Positions 1 through 14,859 are shown, counted from the stretch's first letter. The stretch: DNA of 64,000 nucleotides from Timema cristinae (GCA_039000515.1 JBCFYV010003508.1:48073265-48137264), one strand, 5' to 3'. Program-made: numbers and translations. Notes: generated from the sequence alone by a model not told the origin.

Positions 1-1560
1 TATCGACCTAGCGGGTTCTATCATATTTCTAACCAGATATGTATAGTATCGACCTAGCGGGCTCTATCATATTTCTAACCAGATATGTATAGTATCGACC
101 TAGCGGGCTCTATCATATTTCTAACCAGATATTTATATTATTGACCTAGCGGGTTCTATCATATTTCTAATCAGATATTTATATTATCGACCTAGCGGGC
201 TCTATCATATTTCTAACCAAATATGTATATTATGAACTAGCGGGTTCTATCATATTTCTAACCAGATATGTATATTATCGACCTAGCGGGCTCTATCATA
301 TTTCTAACCAGATATGTATATTATCGACCTAGCGGGCTCTATCATATTTCTAACCAATATGTATATTATTGACCTAGCGGGCTCTATCATATTTCTAACC
401 AGATATGTATAGTATCGACCTAGCGAGCTCTATCATATTTCTAACCAGATATGTATAGTATCGACCTAGCGGGCTCTATCATATTTCTAACCAGATATTT
501 ATATTATCGAACTAGTGGGTTTTATCATATTTCTAATCAGATATGTATATTATCGACCTAGCGGGTTCTATCATATTTCTAACCAGATATGTATAGTATC
601 GACCTAGCGGGCTCTATCATATTTCTAACCAAATATGTATATTATTGACCTAGCGGGCTCTATCATATTTCTAATCAGATATGTATATTATCGACCTAGC
701 GGGTTCTATCATATTTCTAACCAGATATTTATATTATCGACCTAGCGGGCTCTATCATATTTCTAACCAGATATTATATTATCGACCTAGCGGGCTCTAT
801 CATATTTCTAATCAGATATTTATATTATCGACCTAGCGGGCTCTATCATATTTCTAACCAGATATGTATATTATCGACCTAGCGGGTTCTATCATATTTC
901 TAACCAGATATTATATATCGACCTAGCGGGCTCTATCATATTTCTAACCAGATATGTATATTATCGACCTAGCGGGTTCTATCATATTTCTAACCAGATA
1001 TTTATATTATCGACCTAGCGGGTCTATCATATTTCTAACCAGATATGTATATTTATCGACCTAGCGGGCTCTATCATATTTCTAACCAGATATTTATATT
1101 ATCGACCTAGCGGGCTCTATCATATTTCTAACCAGATATTGTATATTATCGACCTAGCGGGCTCTATCATATTTCTAACCAGATATTATATTTCGACCTA
1201 GCGGGCTCTATCATATTTCTAACCAATATGTATATTTTCGACCTAGCGGGTTCTATCATATTTCTAACCAGATATGTATATTTTCGACCTAGCGGGCTCT
1301 ATCATATTTCTAACCAGATATGTATATTATCGACCTAGCGGGTCTATCATATTTCTAACCAGATATGTATATTTTGACCTAGCGGGCTCTATCATATTTC
1401 TAACCAGATATGTATATTTTCGACCTAGCGGTTCTATCATATTTCTAACCAGATATGTATATATCGAGCTAGCGGGCTCTATTATATTTCTAACCAGATA
1501 TTATATATCGACCTAGTGGGTTCTATCATATTTCTAACCAGATATGTATATTTCGACCTA
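1..1560. repeat. 46-bp satellite array, about 34 copies, cut by window edge
   Basis: Head-to-tail copies of a 46-bp unit fill the first 1.56 kb. Each unit has the core GACCTAGCGGG followed by an AT-rich part ending in AACCAGATAT. Units differ by single bases (GGTTCT or GGCTCT, ACCAG or ATCAG) and by small indels, so the open frames across the array are chance products. The array is already running at base 1, so its true length is unknown. The right edge is sharp, near 1560. Confidence 0.95.
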
Positions 1561-2098
1561 TTATCACAACACTCCAAACATCAAATTACGACATGCATGG
1601 CTGGACATTCAATGGAAATAAGAATAATTTTTATTTGCTCGACTAGTTCCGCGAGATACCACCGAGTATCCAGGACAGAGTAGTCGAAACATAGGATTCA
1701 ATCAAACAGAACAGCGCGTCGACAACTCCCTATTGTACTATTGTTACTCTTGTTACTCTTACATAGCGTTGTATTGTTCTTGGGCATTTCGACTCAATCA
1801 AGAGGGGGGACATTTACGAGTACTTGGGTAGTTTTGAGGGAAGTAGCCAATGAGAAACCACTTCTCATCATTCAGTGCATCAGTGATACTTACATGAGGA
1901 CGCTTGAATACGTTCTAAACACACATGTGGTCACACTGTATAAGACGTCACTCGGGGACGGAGAGGTTGAGGGTAGAATAATCACAGCCATATTATCTAG
2001 GGGCTATAATTCACTTCTCAATCAAATGCTGGTACACTTCCTCTAAGTTGGCCTCCAAATCTCTAGCCCTTAGATTGCCTTTAGTAAATTTAGTGATT
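1561..2098. other. Unique DNA, no gene seen
   Basis: No repeat, domain or splice structure was recognised. A 101-codon open frame starting at 1741 begins with a leucine-rich stretch but has no family resemblance and looks like chance. Confidence 0.4.
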
Positions 2099-2335
2099 TT
2101 TTTTTGCACCGAGTCTTACTACCCGTTCGGATTATACACATTTGATTACATTAATAAGATAGGTAAAGGTATAATTTGGATTAAATTTACCTGAAATTTT
2201 CGTGAATATAGCGAGGAGAAACCATCTGGGATATTTAACAGCCTCAGTACATATGACCGGGATTTGAACCTCGACCTCCCCATCATTGGTAAACCAGACT
2301 AGACGAGTCTTAGCCAGGACCGGGCAACTGGTCGA
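2099..2335 (-). mobile_element. SINE-C copy, old
   Basis: Read on the minus strand, a degenerate tRNA-like head with box B (GTTCAAAT-like) is followed by the SINE-C body and the shared tail, here CACCGAGTCTTACTACCCG on plus. Many mutations suggest an old copy. Confidence 0.75.
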
Positions 2336-2551
2336 TCACGATCGGTCTTTTGATCTCGCACACATTTACAATCGATCGCGTTACAAAACTACATAGTCAT
2401 TAAAAGTCGTTATTTTTAGTCTTTTGAACCGACCAATTATCAAATACTCTCGAATAATATTTGAGTGTGAACGAAATTATCTTCATAGGTCAAGTTTCAT
2501 TATCAGAAACGTAAATGATATCAGTTGAAAATTTATATTTTATTTGTTCTA

Positions 2552-2790
2552 TAGGGTCCGGGGTTCATTCCTCGGTCCCGGCACAGATTTATCTGATTAC
2601 CAAACCTTCCTTCACCTCTGACAAGACATCTTGTGAATGTGGGGAATACCAGGCCTCCACCGTGGTTCGGATTCCACGTTAAACTGTAGGTCCTTCATTT
2701 CATCTCACAATCACCCTACCATTACACATTAGCGTAAGTGCGTACAACCCGGACGGGTAGTAAGTACGCGGTGCTAATAATAATGATTTG
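2552..2790 (+). mobile_element. SINE-B copy, 5' truncated
   Basis: It starts inside the tRNA-like head at box B (GGGGTTCATTCC), then carries the SINE-B body (TTATCTGATTACC, GACAAGACATCTTGTGAATG) and the shared A/B/C tail ending in TAATAATAA. Box A is missing. Confidence 0.85.
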
Positions 2791-2847
2791 TTCTATATAG
2801 GTAAGTATTTGAGGAAAGAGTGAATTGAAGGAATAAATATAAGATGT

Positions 2848-3150
2848 ATGGACGTAAAGTGCTAGCCTCAGGACCCAATGCTCGTGGGTTCAAACCTAGT
2901 TGGGGTTGAAGGATCTTTCTTAAGCGATACAAATCCGTAGCACAACTTTCTACGGAGGGGAAGTAAAGCCGTTGGTCCCATGTCGATTGTGACATGTAAA
3001 CGTACCCTGGAAGGTATGAGAGAATACCTTTCCAGACAAAATTGGTAGACCCTTTCGCTCTTGTCATAGAAATTCTCGTGTTCTGATATAATCAGTCAGT
3101 TCAGAAAGTGCGCGTTAAATACCTAAAATAAATATAATAAATAAAATAAG
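2848..3150 (+). mobile_element. SINE-D copy
   Basis: A tRNA-like head with box B GGGTTCAAACC is followed by the SINE-D body (AAATCCGTAGCACAAC, GGAGGGGAAGTA, TGTCGATTGTG) and the D/E tail with hairpin CTGATATAATCAG, ending in AATAAATATAATAAAT. Confidence 0.85.
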
Positions 3151-3289
3151 TTCTAAAAGGGTGAAGATAGAACACACCGTTTACCTGAAAGGTTTCAGTC
3201 TTACCTTGACGGATTACACTATGACCCTATCTTATAAGCTGCACCATAGTGGAACATTACAAAGGCTTAGGATAAACATCATCATCTGT

Positions 3290-3790
3290 CTCCAGCCTGT
3301 GATCAGGTCAGTTTAGTAAAATGCCTCCATCTTCCTCTTTCCTTCCACCATTCTTCTCCTCTCACTTGAACACTTTCTGTTATCTGCTCCTCCCATCTAT
3401 CTATTATCCCATGTACTCCCTGTACTCCTTCTCTTTCCCAGATAACTTTATTCCTAATCCTGTTTCTCCTCGTGACAGCTAACATTCTCTCCTAGTCTCT
3501 CACATTCACTGTCCTTGTTTCTGCTGCATGTGTTCAATGGGTACAAAGTACTCCCTGTTCAACACTTCCAGCGCACTTCTCTTCTCCATAGCAGGTCTCT
3601 AACACCTAACACTTCCATACAGTCTCTACACACCTCTAGAACAACTCTCTCTGCTGTCCTCATCTCATTAAATCCTCTTTACTTCCACCTTTCGTTTCTA
3701 AGATACTTTACATTCTTCCTTTATCAGCTCTACTCCATACAACCTTATAGCTTTACTAGGCCTTAACCTCTTCCTTATCGTTACCATCAC
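3290..3790 (-). pseudogene. Non-LTR retrotransposon reverse transcriptase remnant
   Basis: On the minus strand a short frame (3303-3485) begins with a motif like LAVTRRNRIRNK, the stretch near the C-terminus of many LINE reverse transcriptases (family knowledge). It matches the paralogous fragment at 16.25-16.87 kb at both DNA and protein level. Beyond the motif the frame is broken and has diverged. No intact open frame remains, so it is a dead 3' piece of a LINE. The clade is not resolved. Confidence 0.65.
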
Positions 3791-3811
3791 TTCACACGTT
3801 ACCATGATAGG

Positions 3812-4155
3812 TTTCATTCCACTCCTGTACCTCCTCATTCCACTCCTGTACCTCCTCATTCCACTCCTGTACCTCCTCATTCCACTCCTGTACCTCCTCA
3901 TTCTACTCCTGTACCTCCTCATTCTACTCCTGTACCTCCTCATTCTACTCCTGTACCTCCTCATTCTACTCCTGTACCTCCTCATTCCACTCCTGTACCT
4001 CCTCATTCCACTCCTGTACCTCCTCATTCCACTCCTGTACCTCCTCATTCTACTCCTGTACCTCCTCATTCCACTCCTGTACCTCCTCATTCTACTCCTG
4101 TATCTCCTCATTCCACTCCTGTACCTCCTCATTCTACTCCTGTATCTCCTCTTCC
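3812..4155. repeat. 21-bp minisatellite, about 16 copies
   Basis: A 21-bp unit built on CCACTCCTGTACCTCCTC repeats about 16 times with a C/T variant (CATTCCACT or CATTCTACT). Because 21 is divisible by three, both strands stay open and give artificial repeat proteins (IPLLYLL on plus, RMRRYRS on minus). It lies just beyond the LINE remnant. Confidence 0.95.
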
Positions 4156-5044
4156 CTCAGAGTAAATGATGAGTATAATCTTTACTATGGCAGCCATAGC
4201 TTAGCACGTGTGTTGAGCAACTGTCCGAAGCGAGAATCGAAGTCGGTATGATGAACAGAATGTCAGAGAGAGAGAGAGAGGGAGCATATGTGATGGTTGT
4301 TGGCAGGCGAGCAGAATCAACTCATCCCTGCCGATAGTTTACCCCACAGGGAGTCTCGCTAAACCAATTTGTTTACCTACCCCCCTCCCTCTGATGACCC
4401 GTAGTCATTGATTGCTGACCGTGTTTTGTTTGACCGGTCGGGGTGACGGTGGAAGGTGTGGAGCCAATTAACGACGCCCCTGCGCCAATTTGAGGCCGGG
4501 GTGCCGCTGCTCAGGAGGGTTTGCAGCGTGTAGTTTGTTTGTAACCCATTTACTCCGTCCGAAGCAAGGGAACTAGCGTCCAGACAACTTGCCGCTGCGT
4601 TTTCTGATCGTCTCATTGGAGCGTACACACTGGTCTAATAGAACATAGAGCCCCATTTGTTCAATCAACATAACGCAAACACAGCTCAGGGCATGCTGGT
4701 GCTAGGGGCACATTGATACAAAATGTTATTTATTTAGTGTTTAGAAAATATTTAATTTAAATAATTTAATAGCTTTGTTAAATAGTCCCAGTCATCGGAT
4801 AAAGACACAAATAAGACTTAGATTATTCTACATCTAAGTAAATGTAAGATTTATATTCGATGGGTTTAGTTCGAAATTCGAATATTTTCATATTTAAGAA
4901 TAATTTCAACTTTATATCGTCTTATACAGCAAACCATAATAAAAAATGGGTGTGTGTACTTATGTACGCGCGTGAGAAGTTATACTTCTTTGGCATCATT
5001 AAAAAATAAAAAATAATTGAATAATATTTAGTATTAATTATGTT
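4156..5044. other. Unique DNA with short GA microsatellite
   Basis: There is a (GA)n run at about 4265-4281, a moderately GC-rich block at 4380-4630 with no recognisable coding content, and an AT-rich stretch after 4700. No gene was identified. Confidence 0.4.
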
Positions 5045-5938
5045 AATTAATAATATTTTAATTTATATCAATAAATAATACATACGGATAGTTAACCTCA
5101 ATTATATTGGAGCATTTGAAAAAGTCTATAAGCACAAGTTTTTTCACTAATATTTACGAATAGTAAATAATATTAATCAAAATATTCAATTTAAATCACT
5201 ACTGGGCCTGGATTCACCAAAGGGAGCAAATAGTTGCGCCAGCGCAAGTTTGAAATATGTTCCAAATCCCTATTCACTAAAAGGAGCAGGCGCAATTTGA
5301 GAGCAAAGTTGCGCCTTTTATTTGCCACCACTCAAGAGTAGGCGCAACCATTAAATCATGATTGTCACTTCAATAAATTTAAATGGCGGTATATTATTGT
5401 ATTGGCTTAAAATACAATTAGTTACATAACTGTACTCCAATTAATAATGAATTAATTAAAATAACAAAACGTATGTCAAGCACAAAATTTGTTTCAATTT
5501 AGACAGTGGTAACAAAACAATTACGTACCTTTTATTGTTGGATTTTTACATTCAAACAACACTTGCATTTCTTGCAGTATTACAAAACAAAACTACGAAC
5601 TGTGTAATCTTCGTCTAGATCCAAAGAGGTTTGTATTCCTCCAAGTCCAAAGACATCTCGTCACTAAATATGGCAGTTAGTATAACTTTAAAATAAGTTT
5701 TAAAGCTTCTATAAACATTAATGTTTTATTAATGGAACTTAAACTTTAAACTAATAATATAAATAAATACAAAATTTTTTTTTTTAAATTTATATCAATC
5801 AATAAATAATATATACGGATAGTTAACCTCAATTATATTGTAGCACTTGAAAAAGTCTATAAGCAAATTTTTTTTCACTAATATTTACGATTAGTAAATA
5901 ATATTAATCAAAATATTCAATTTAAATCACTACTGAAT
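5045..5938. repeat. Direct repeat pair flanking a possible Harbinger-like end
   Basis: About 155 bp at 5045-5208 recurs at about 5785-5938 in the same orientation (shared TACGGATAGTTAACCTCAAT and AAAAAGTCTATAAGCA). The segment between opens with GGGCCTGGATTCACCAAA, which resembles terminal inverted repeats I associate with some Harbinger-type transposons. It contains internal repeats of a GGAGCA / TTGCGCC motif. The nature of the element is inferred, not shown. Confidence 0.55.
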
Positions 5939-6254
5939 ATAATTTATTAGCACATATATAATTCGCACTTGTATGAAACTAAAACACGTGTTGTGAATGT
6001 AGAAACTAGAAACATGTGGATAAATATTATATATATGAAAACAGTGATCAGATGCGACGAGCGTACCAACATGCGCGACTAACAGAGGTTCTATTTCTAT
6101 TTTGTTGGTAGCTTTTTTTTTTTCGAGACTTAATGAGCGGTTTAACTTCAACCTGTTACTTTTGTGTTACAGTGATGCGCGCGCATCTTAAAATTTCACT
6201 CTCATCATTTTTTCATAACGCGCCTAAAGAAGTATAACTTCAAAAAAAAAATCT

Positions 6255-7964
<1,710 letters not shown>

Positions 7965-8430
7965 TGCGCGTCTGGGATACATCACTCAAAACCCAGTACT
8001 GGAACTATTACCCAGTACTGGAACTATTACCCAGTACTGGAACTATTACCCAGTACTAATGTACCGTTGTCTGAATATGCTAATAGTACATCCTTTCCAT
8101 GTCCTGAATAAATGGTGATAGTGAGTATGAGGGGATAGTGAGTATGAGGAGATAGTGAGTATGAGGAGATAGTGAGTATGAGGTGATAGTGAGTATGAGG
8201 GGATAGTGAGTATGAGGAGATAGTGAGTATGAGGAGATAGTGAGTATATAGGGTATATTAAGAAATGAGGGATTAGTAGTAATGAGGAAGCTTAGATTAT
8301 ATGGAGGGAGAGTGGAAAATGAGGAGATATGAGTATGAGAATAGTGATATGAGAGTTAGTGAGGTATGAGGAGACAGTGAGTATGAGGAGATAGTGAGTA
8401 TGTAGAAATATGAGTACTGAGGAGATAGTA
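7965..8430 (-). mobile_element. SINE-G copy with 17-bp minisatellite
   Basis: On minus this is the 3' half of SINE-G. The array comes first (about 8113-8425, unit GATAGTGAGTATGAGGA as read on plus), then conserved 3' sequence with short TAC/GTAC motifs and CGCGTCTGGGATACA at the far end. A second, 18-bp repeat (CCAGTACTGGAACTATTA, four copies, 7990-8058) lies inside that 3' part. The array is interrupted by indels. The tRNA-like head is missing. Confidence 0.8.
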
Positions 8431-8655
8431 GGTTATACCCCTATGTACTAATTACACTAATGGTTTTAGGGATTAGTAAGGTTATATTTAGAGGAAGCTT
8501 ACCCGCATTTACTTGGAGGGAGAGTGGAAAACAGTTTGGAAAAAAACCATCCTCAGTACATCCGACCGAGACTCGAACCTCGATCTCCCCGTCATCGGCA
8601 GTCTAGTCCACTGCAAGAGTAGCGCGTTAGACCATGTTGTCACTGAAGTTGGTGA
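8431..8655 (-). mobile_element. SINE-C copy
   Basis: Reverse-oriented SINE-C: GGAGGGAGAGTGGAAAAC, then CGAACCTCGATCTCCCCGTC (box B on minus) and a degraded head ending GTTGTCACTGAAG. It abuts the SINE-G array. A smaller SINE-like scrap sits inside that array at about 8255-8330. Confidence 0.85.
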
Positions 8656-10548
8656 ATATCTAGAATATCATTTATCACTTGACTTACAAACTAGCTTAAT
8701 CTAGCATAAATAAATACAATAAGGTGCACCCTGGAACGCAGATATTTACAAAATGGATAGCAGAACGTAGCCGTATGAGATAGTAAAATATTTACCAGTC
8801 TCACACGGAAATAGAATCAGGGTCAGCTGGTAGTTGTCAACCAACTTGACCAGTAAGCCATGCGGGGTAGGTATCCTATATTAATACATTATAAACTTAT
8901 GTTAGATTATATATTTTAACGTTTCATAGCTACACTTAAAATATTTGAGCGCTCATCCAAATTCAATCTTTGTATGGAATACATTTCACTGTCGAACATT
9001 ATCCATATTTTGGACAGTGTATAGTTTTTATAAATATTTATCTTCAGCAAATTGTATGAAAACCAACGGTTACTCGCATACTCTCCACAAAATACTTCTT
9101 CGCTCTTGATAGATTAGGGTTAACCCTCAAATTCCCCCCCCCCCCTCTAACAGCTCACATCACCCCCGTACTTTCACCACACTTGTAAATAGTTACTCTT
9201 GATAAATATAAAAAGGAATTCAAATTTAGATCTACTGTGAAAACTAGTGTATATATATAAAAAAAAGGTTTGCCCTCAGCATTCGTCATGATCAAAGGGA
9301 GGTTAAAATGTATGGGGGGATGGGGGGGGGGGGGGTGGAAGGAGAGTGAATACAACACAGTGAGAATTAGCAACACCCTCATAACATCATGCAAATCACA
9401 AAGTACACTGCCACATAGATATCTCCTTTTTTTCATGTTTTCTGTTCAGTCTTTCCTTTTTTTTTTTTTTTTTCATTTCTATTGGACTGATCGTTTGAAG
9501 GGTGAAATTACAGCACGAAACTGGGGTGGGGGGTGGGGATGAGAGAGAAAAAAAGGAATCCTATTTGTTCACTGATGAGAGTTGGCGTCTGCGCATTGTG
9601 TTCATGTGAATCTGATGAAATGTTCGTACACTGTGGAATAAACTTTAACTTTATAAATTTCCATCCCAGCTATCCTCATTTTCATTAATAACTTTAGTTT
9701 AATACACCAAATTATTTTTATTTTATTGATACGTCTATTACTGAGATAATTTATGACTCAAATTAAGGGTAGTTTGAGAAAAATGCAACAACATTCTACT
9801 AGAAAATCTCATAATGCACCAAATTGACTCCAACGCCAAACATGCTAGCGATGAGCTAACTTAGTTCATGTATTTGAAAAAAAAACAAAAAAAAAAAAAC
9901 GAACACACGCACCAGCAGGCTAAGGCATTAAAAGCGTGCATCATGTACAAATCAACTCTGTGACACAGTCAGCTAGAAATCGTAAATCTACACCAACACT
10001 CTTGCACGTGGATCATTTCTTACTAAACATTAATGGAGACAAAGAGTTGATAGAAGTTCCAAATACAGAACATTGTTGAAATATTAAATGAAAGGCTTCA
10101 CAGCTAAGTATTGTGCACAAATCTTCACTTCCACCTTAATAGGGACATACTGTAGTTATTAACAAGAAACTTGCTTTGTCTCCCATCGTGACCGCGGGAA
10201 ATGTCGAGTAATCACTCAAATACGAATGTACTGCACACATTTCTGGCATATCTTGGTCTTTTCTTTTCCCTTTAACCCCATAATACCTCGCGCGAGCTGA
10301 GTTGGGCCTACTAGGATGAACGCTATTAACTTCATTTAGTTTATTTTGCCGGTGCACTAATCTTGGCTGAATATACTAAAGGTGACTTTCTATGAACTGT
10401 TTTACACTCTTATCTTTATGAGAGTACATTTTCTCAAAGCTCTAGATTCCTAATTGCTCCCCACTTTGTGTGAAAATATTCGAATAGCCCGGATCACAAG
10501 TAATTAAAACGTAGTGCTAAAAAAAATGCAACAAAAATATTTACATTG
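8656..10548. other. No gene recognised; homopolymer tracts
   Basis: Runs of C (about 9136-9146), G (about 9321-9336), T (about 9457-9473) and A-rich tracts (9878-9899) are present. A faint SINE tail remnant may lie near 10490-10530 (ACGTAGTGCTAAAAAA). No coding exon was identified. Confidence 0.4.
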
Positions 10549-10549
10549 T

Positions 10550-10800
10550 TTCTTAATTTTGTATTCATTTATTTGAGGTATTTAATATCCACTTTCTGAA
10601 CCGACTGATTATATCAGCACACGACTTATAGACTAGCTTAAATTTAGAACATACACAATACCCAGACGTTAATTCATCATTATGAAAGGGGAAATTGAAC
10701 TTTGATCAATAACGAATTATTTGGCAATGCCAGGAATCGAACCTGTGATCCTTAGCTCAGTAGACAGACAGACTACCGAGTGAGCTAAAGTGTTGGAGTA
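10550..10800 (-). mobile_element. SINE-E copy
   Basis: On minus the head has box A TTAGCTCA (with changes) and box B GGTTCGATTCCTGGCA, then the SINE-E body and the D/E tail (CTGATATAATCAGTCGGTTC, ending in AAATAAAT). It matches 14.86 and 61.96 kb. Confidence 0.88.
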
Positions 10801-10914
10801 TAACAAACTATAACCAACTATAGAGTATAACATTCAACAGCCCATCACGCAAGACCTCCATTTGAAAACCATGTCTAGCTAATAGATCACAAACTATCGG
10901 TTTTATAAACATAG

Positions 10915-11235
10915 ACTCGCTTCCCCCAATGAGTCTTCTCTGCAAGTGTATGTAAACTAATGTAATTCCAGAGCTGTTTTTTGATAGTTCTTACCGTTTA
11001 GCCACAAGAGACCTCCAAAGAAAGGTCCGCATTGGTTGCTCCACCATTTTAATTTTTTTTTCGGTGGTTACATTTTTTAAAAAAAACTTTTTGGAATTTT
11101 CCCGTCGGTTACAGGCTATAAGCTATAAGTTTGCCAAATGTCAAGTTTCTAGCTCATCTGGAAGTGGGTAAACATTAATGTCAGTGAGCGAGCGAGTCAG
11201 CTATGTGGCTTAATGACTTTATAGTAATATAATTT
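10915..11235. repeat. Dispersed repeat X, copy 1
   Basis: About 310 bp that recurs in inverted orientation at 28.1-28.4 kb. Shared blocks include TTACCGTTTAGCCACAAGA, a GGAATTTTCCCGTCG-like block and a GAGTGAGTGAG-like end. The class is unknown. Only parts of the two copies align closely. Confidence 0.7.
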
Positions 11236-11847
11236 TACTTAAAAAGGTGTTTATTTTTACGATGTTGCAACTTTGCACCAGTAAGTTATTTCGTATCTCG
11301 TATTCGGTTAATTGACCGACTTATTACAAGACTACTATCGAATAATAAATATAATCCAAGTGTAGTTATCTACATTCCTCACTCGACAACAGGGATATTA
11401 GGATCACTTTAGTAGTTTTTATTCATCTTGAAATAATTATTTTACAGATTATGTCTGCCCCCATGTGTGTCTGTCTGTCCTAGCCACAGATCTGAAGTGG
11501 TTTGGTAGATTTCTTTCAAACTCGATATCTAGATGATATAGGGCTGTACCTTGACCACAGACAATGTCCGCGCCGGACCTCAAGTTAAAATGGCTGCGCT
11601 CATTGGGAGAGCTTGAGTCCTTCAACACGGGCTAAGGGCATTAAAAAAAGTTAATTTTAAACATTATTTCACTAAAGAGAGAACACAACTAGTCTTCTCG
11701 AGTCAATCGACTGACTTCCCCAAGGCTAGGTTCAGGTAGCGACCTAACCCCCCTCCACGTAATCCTACCTCCCGACGAGCTTACTCATACTGCATATTAT
11801 GCTTACAAGGGTCTTTTTATGACAAACATGTTAAAAGTGCACATTTG
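11236..11847. other. No gene recognised
   Basis: AT-rich unique DNA with a GTCTGTCTGTC stretch at about 11465. It may be part of a dispersed repeat distantly like 26.99-27.15 kb, but the match is too weak to assert. Confidence 0.35.
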
Positions 11848-12338
11848 TGAGTGAGCATTGACACTAGTGAACCCCAGTGTTGATGGTCTCAACTTGCCTC
11901 AAGGAGCGCTGAAGGTCTGGTGTATCCTGTGAGTGAACATTGACACTAGTGAACCCCAGTGTTGATGGTCTCAACTTGCCTCAAGGAGCGCTGAAGGTCT
12001 GGTGTATCCTGTGAGTGAACATTGACACTAGTGAACCCCAGTGTTGATGGTCTCAACTTGCCTCAAGGAGCGCTGAAGGTCTGGTGTATCCTGTGAGTGA
12101 ACATTGACACTAGTGAACCCCAGTGTTGATGGTCTCAACTTGCCTCAAGGAGCGCTGAAGGTCTGGTGTATCCTGTGAGTGAACATTGACACTAGTGAAC
12201 CCAGTGTTGATGGTCTCAACTTGCCTCAAGGAGCGCTGAAGGTCTGGTGTATCCTGTGAGTGAACATTGACACTAGTGAACCCCAGTGTGATGGTCTCAA
12301 CTTGCCTCAAGGAGCGCTGAAGGTCTGTTGTATCCTAC
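11848..12338. repeat. 82-bp tandem repeat, 6 copies
   Basis: Six near-identical 82-bp units contain ACACTAGTGAACCCCAGTG and CTCAAGGAGCGCTGAAGG. Copies differ by only one or two bases (single-base losses in copies 5 and 6), so the array is young or homogenised. Confidence 0.97.
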
Positions 12339-12349
12339 CAGTGAGATCG

Positions 12350-13200
12350 GGACTTCTTTTGGATTTTCACCCTAGTTCTTCAATTAAGAGATGTTTACTG
12401 ATTAGTGATTTATTAATTCCTAATTTTTCAAAAATGACACTAATGATGTTGCTTAAAATATATATTTAGGGAGTGTTTGACCCCAAAATAGCAATGTATA
12501 CTTGACTTTTGGGTAAAAAAAATCGTTAAAGAGTAGTTTACTGATGAGTAATTTTCCAAAATTCTAATTATTTTGAGAATGGTTCAAATGATTTTGTTTA
12601 AAATGTATATCTGGGGAGTGTTTGACATGAAAAATAAAAGTTTATACTTTTTTTGAGGGAGGGACTTTTTTTAAAATTTGGATATTGGAAATAAATGCCT
12701 CTAACAATTTGGTTCAAAATGGGTAAGCTATTTGTTAGGTTTTATACATCACAAATAAAAATATTTATTAATTCTCTAAGAAAAAATAATTTTATTGTAG
12801 TTTATTGATGAATGATTTTTGTTAAATTTGAATTTTTTTGAAAATAGCTTTAGCAAATAATGTGCTCAAAATTGTTATATTGGGACTATTTTACAAGATA
12901 ATTTTTTTTATTATTTATTTACTATATATTATTTAATAATAACAGATATTATTTTTCTAAAATAAAGTAATTTAAATATAGTTTACGTAGGTCTAACACA
13001 AAAATACATAAAAATCTTTCGAAATTAACCTTGAAGAATTGAGTTCAAAATGGGTACCTGAGTATGTTTTTTTTTAAATGATAAATAAAAATACAGCTTT
13101 AATTTTTAAAATTAAAAATCATTTTAGTGTAGTTTTCATTACCTACCTCAAATATTATGCGGGAGTATAATTTGATTCATTATTTATTTTTTACCTTTGT
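12350..13200. repeat. Degenerate AT-rich satellite
   Basis: Motifs recur in the same order at irregular 145-270 bp spacing: a TTTACTGATGAG-like start (12391, 12536, 12803, 12979), then GGTTCAAAATG, then GGGAGTGTTTGA. This looks like an old, decayed tandem array directly after the young 82-bp array. Unit size is uncertain. Confidence 0.55.
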
Positions 13201-13295
13201 TCTGTTATTTTATTAAAATATTAGAAGTGTTTTTTAATATACTATATCTCAAGATTAAAAAACAATCTCTAAAGTTATAATACAAGAGCTAGTAC

Positions 13296-13548
13296 TAGTC
13301 CGGGGTTCAATCTCGGTCCCGGCACAAATTTATCTGATTACCAAACCCTTCCTTCATCTCTGACAAGACATCTTGTGAATGTGGGGAATGCCAGGCCTCC
13401 ACCGTGGTTCGGATCCCACGTTAAACTGTAGGTCCTCCATTTCATCTCACAGTCACCCTACATTACACATTAGCGTAAGTGCGTATAACCCGAACGGGTA
13501 GTAAGACGCGGTGCAAATAATAATAATAATAATAATAATAGTAATAGT
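13296..13548 (+). mobile_element. SINE-B copy, 5' truncated
   Basis: It starts near box B (GGGGTTCAATCTCGG), has the full SINE-B body, and ends ACGCGGTGC then (AAT)n. Confidence 0.88.
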
Positions 13549-14149
13549 CTTAGATAGGGTTTTAAAAATGTTAATATGATAGGGCCTATATGTAATTTAA
13601 ATCTTAAGTTAGATCAATGTTGACGCGCGGAAAGCATGATGATTATTGTGCTGTCTAATAATGTAAAAGTGATATACTTGATCCGAATGTAATATTTGCT
13701 CCTAGAAATGGCACGTGATGTTTTGTACGGTTGACTCAAGTTGTCCGTGGGAGATAGATTGTATAAATTAGCCTCCTTCCCTCGATCTCTATTGAACCAT
13801 GTAATGGCATTACAAGGGGACAACTGCCAAAATACGAGGGTGGGTAGCTAGCTGTCTTGTAGCCAATAGCTACAGTGTTGTAATTGGCAATGTAACGAAC
13901 CCTCGTCTGTCTGTCTGTGTAGTTAGTTAGTTTTAGTCGCTTCAGGCCTTCACAAGGCTAGATGTCGCTAATCCTATTCTACCGTCCTACTCTCTCCCCT
14001 CAACAAATCCCTTTACATGCATCTGCCACTCTGCCGACTGATGTACTCACTGGATTGACCTGGCTGCCGTTTTGGAAATTAACTGACGCGTGTCTTTCGT
14101 GGAGAGATGACAAGTGCAATACGATAGGCATTGATACAATATTGGGATT
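13549..14149. other. No gene recognised
   Basis: Unique DNA with a short GTCTGTCTGTCTG run near 13905. No exon, promoter or repeat family was identified. Confidence 0.35.
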
Positions 14150-14655
<506 letters not shown>

Positions 14656-14859
14656 CTGTTATCATTAGTGATATAGGAAGGAAAACGATCTTTTAACAGG
14701 TAAATCACCGAAATTGCTTTAATGCTTTAATTAAGATTGATGGAATATTTTAATGTATTTTTATAATAATAGTAATCGAGTCCGACACTTGCTAAACCAC
14801 GAGATATTATTGTTTCATGAACATATTGTATTTCTAACAATGTCATTTTAAATGAGTTC

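Noticed and set aside
1741..2046. Possible small secreted protein with Leu-rich start
   Set aside because: No family match, poor context, and flanked by satellite and SINE DNA.
3698..4169. Arg-rich and Leu-rich repeat proteins
   Set aside because: Both come from the 21-bp minisatellite; no flanking coding signal.
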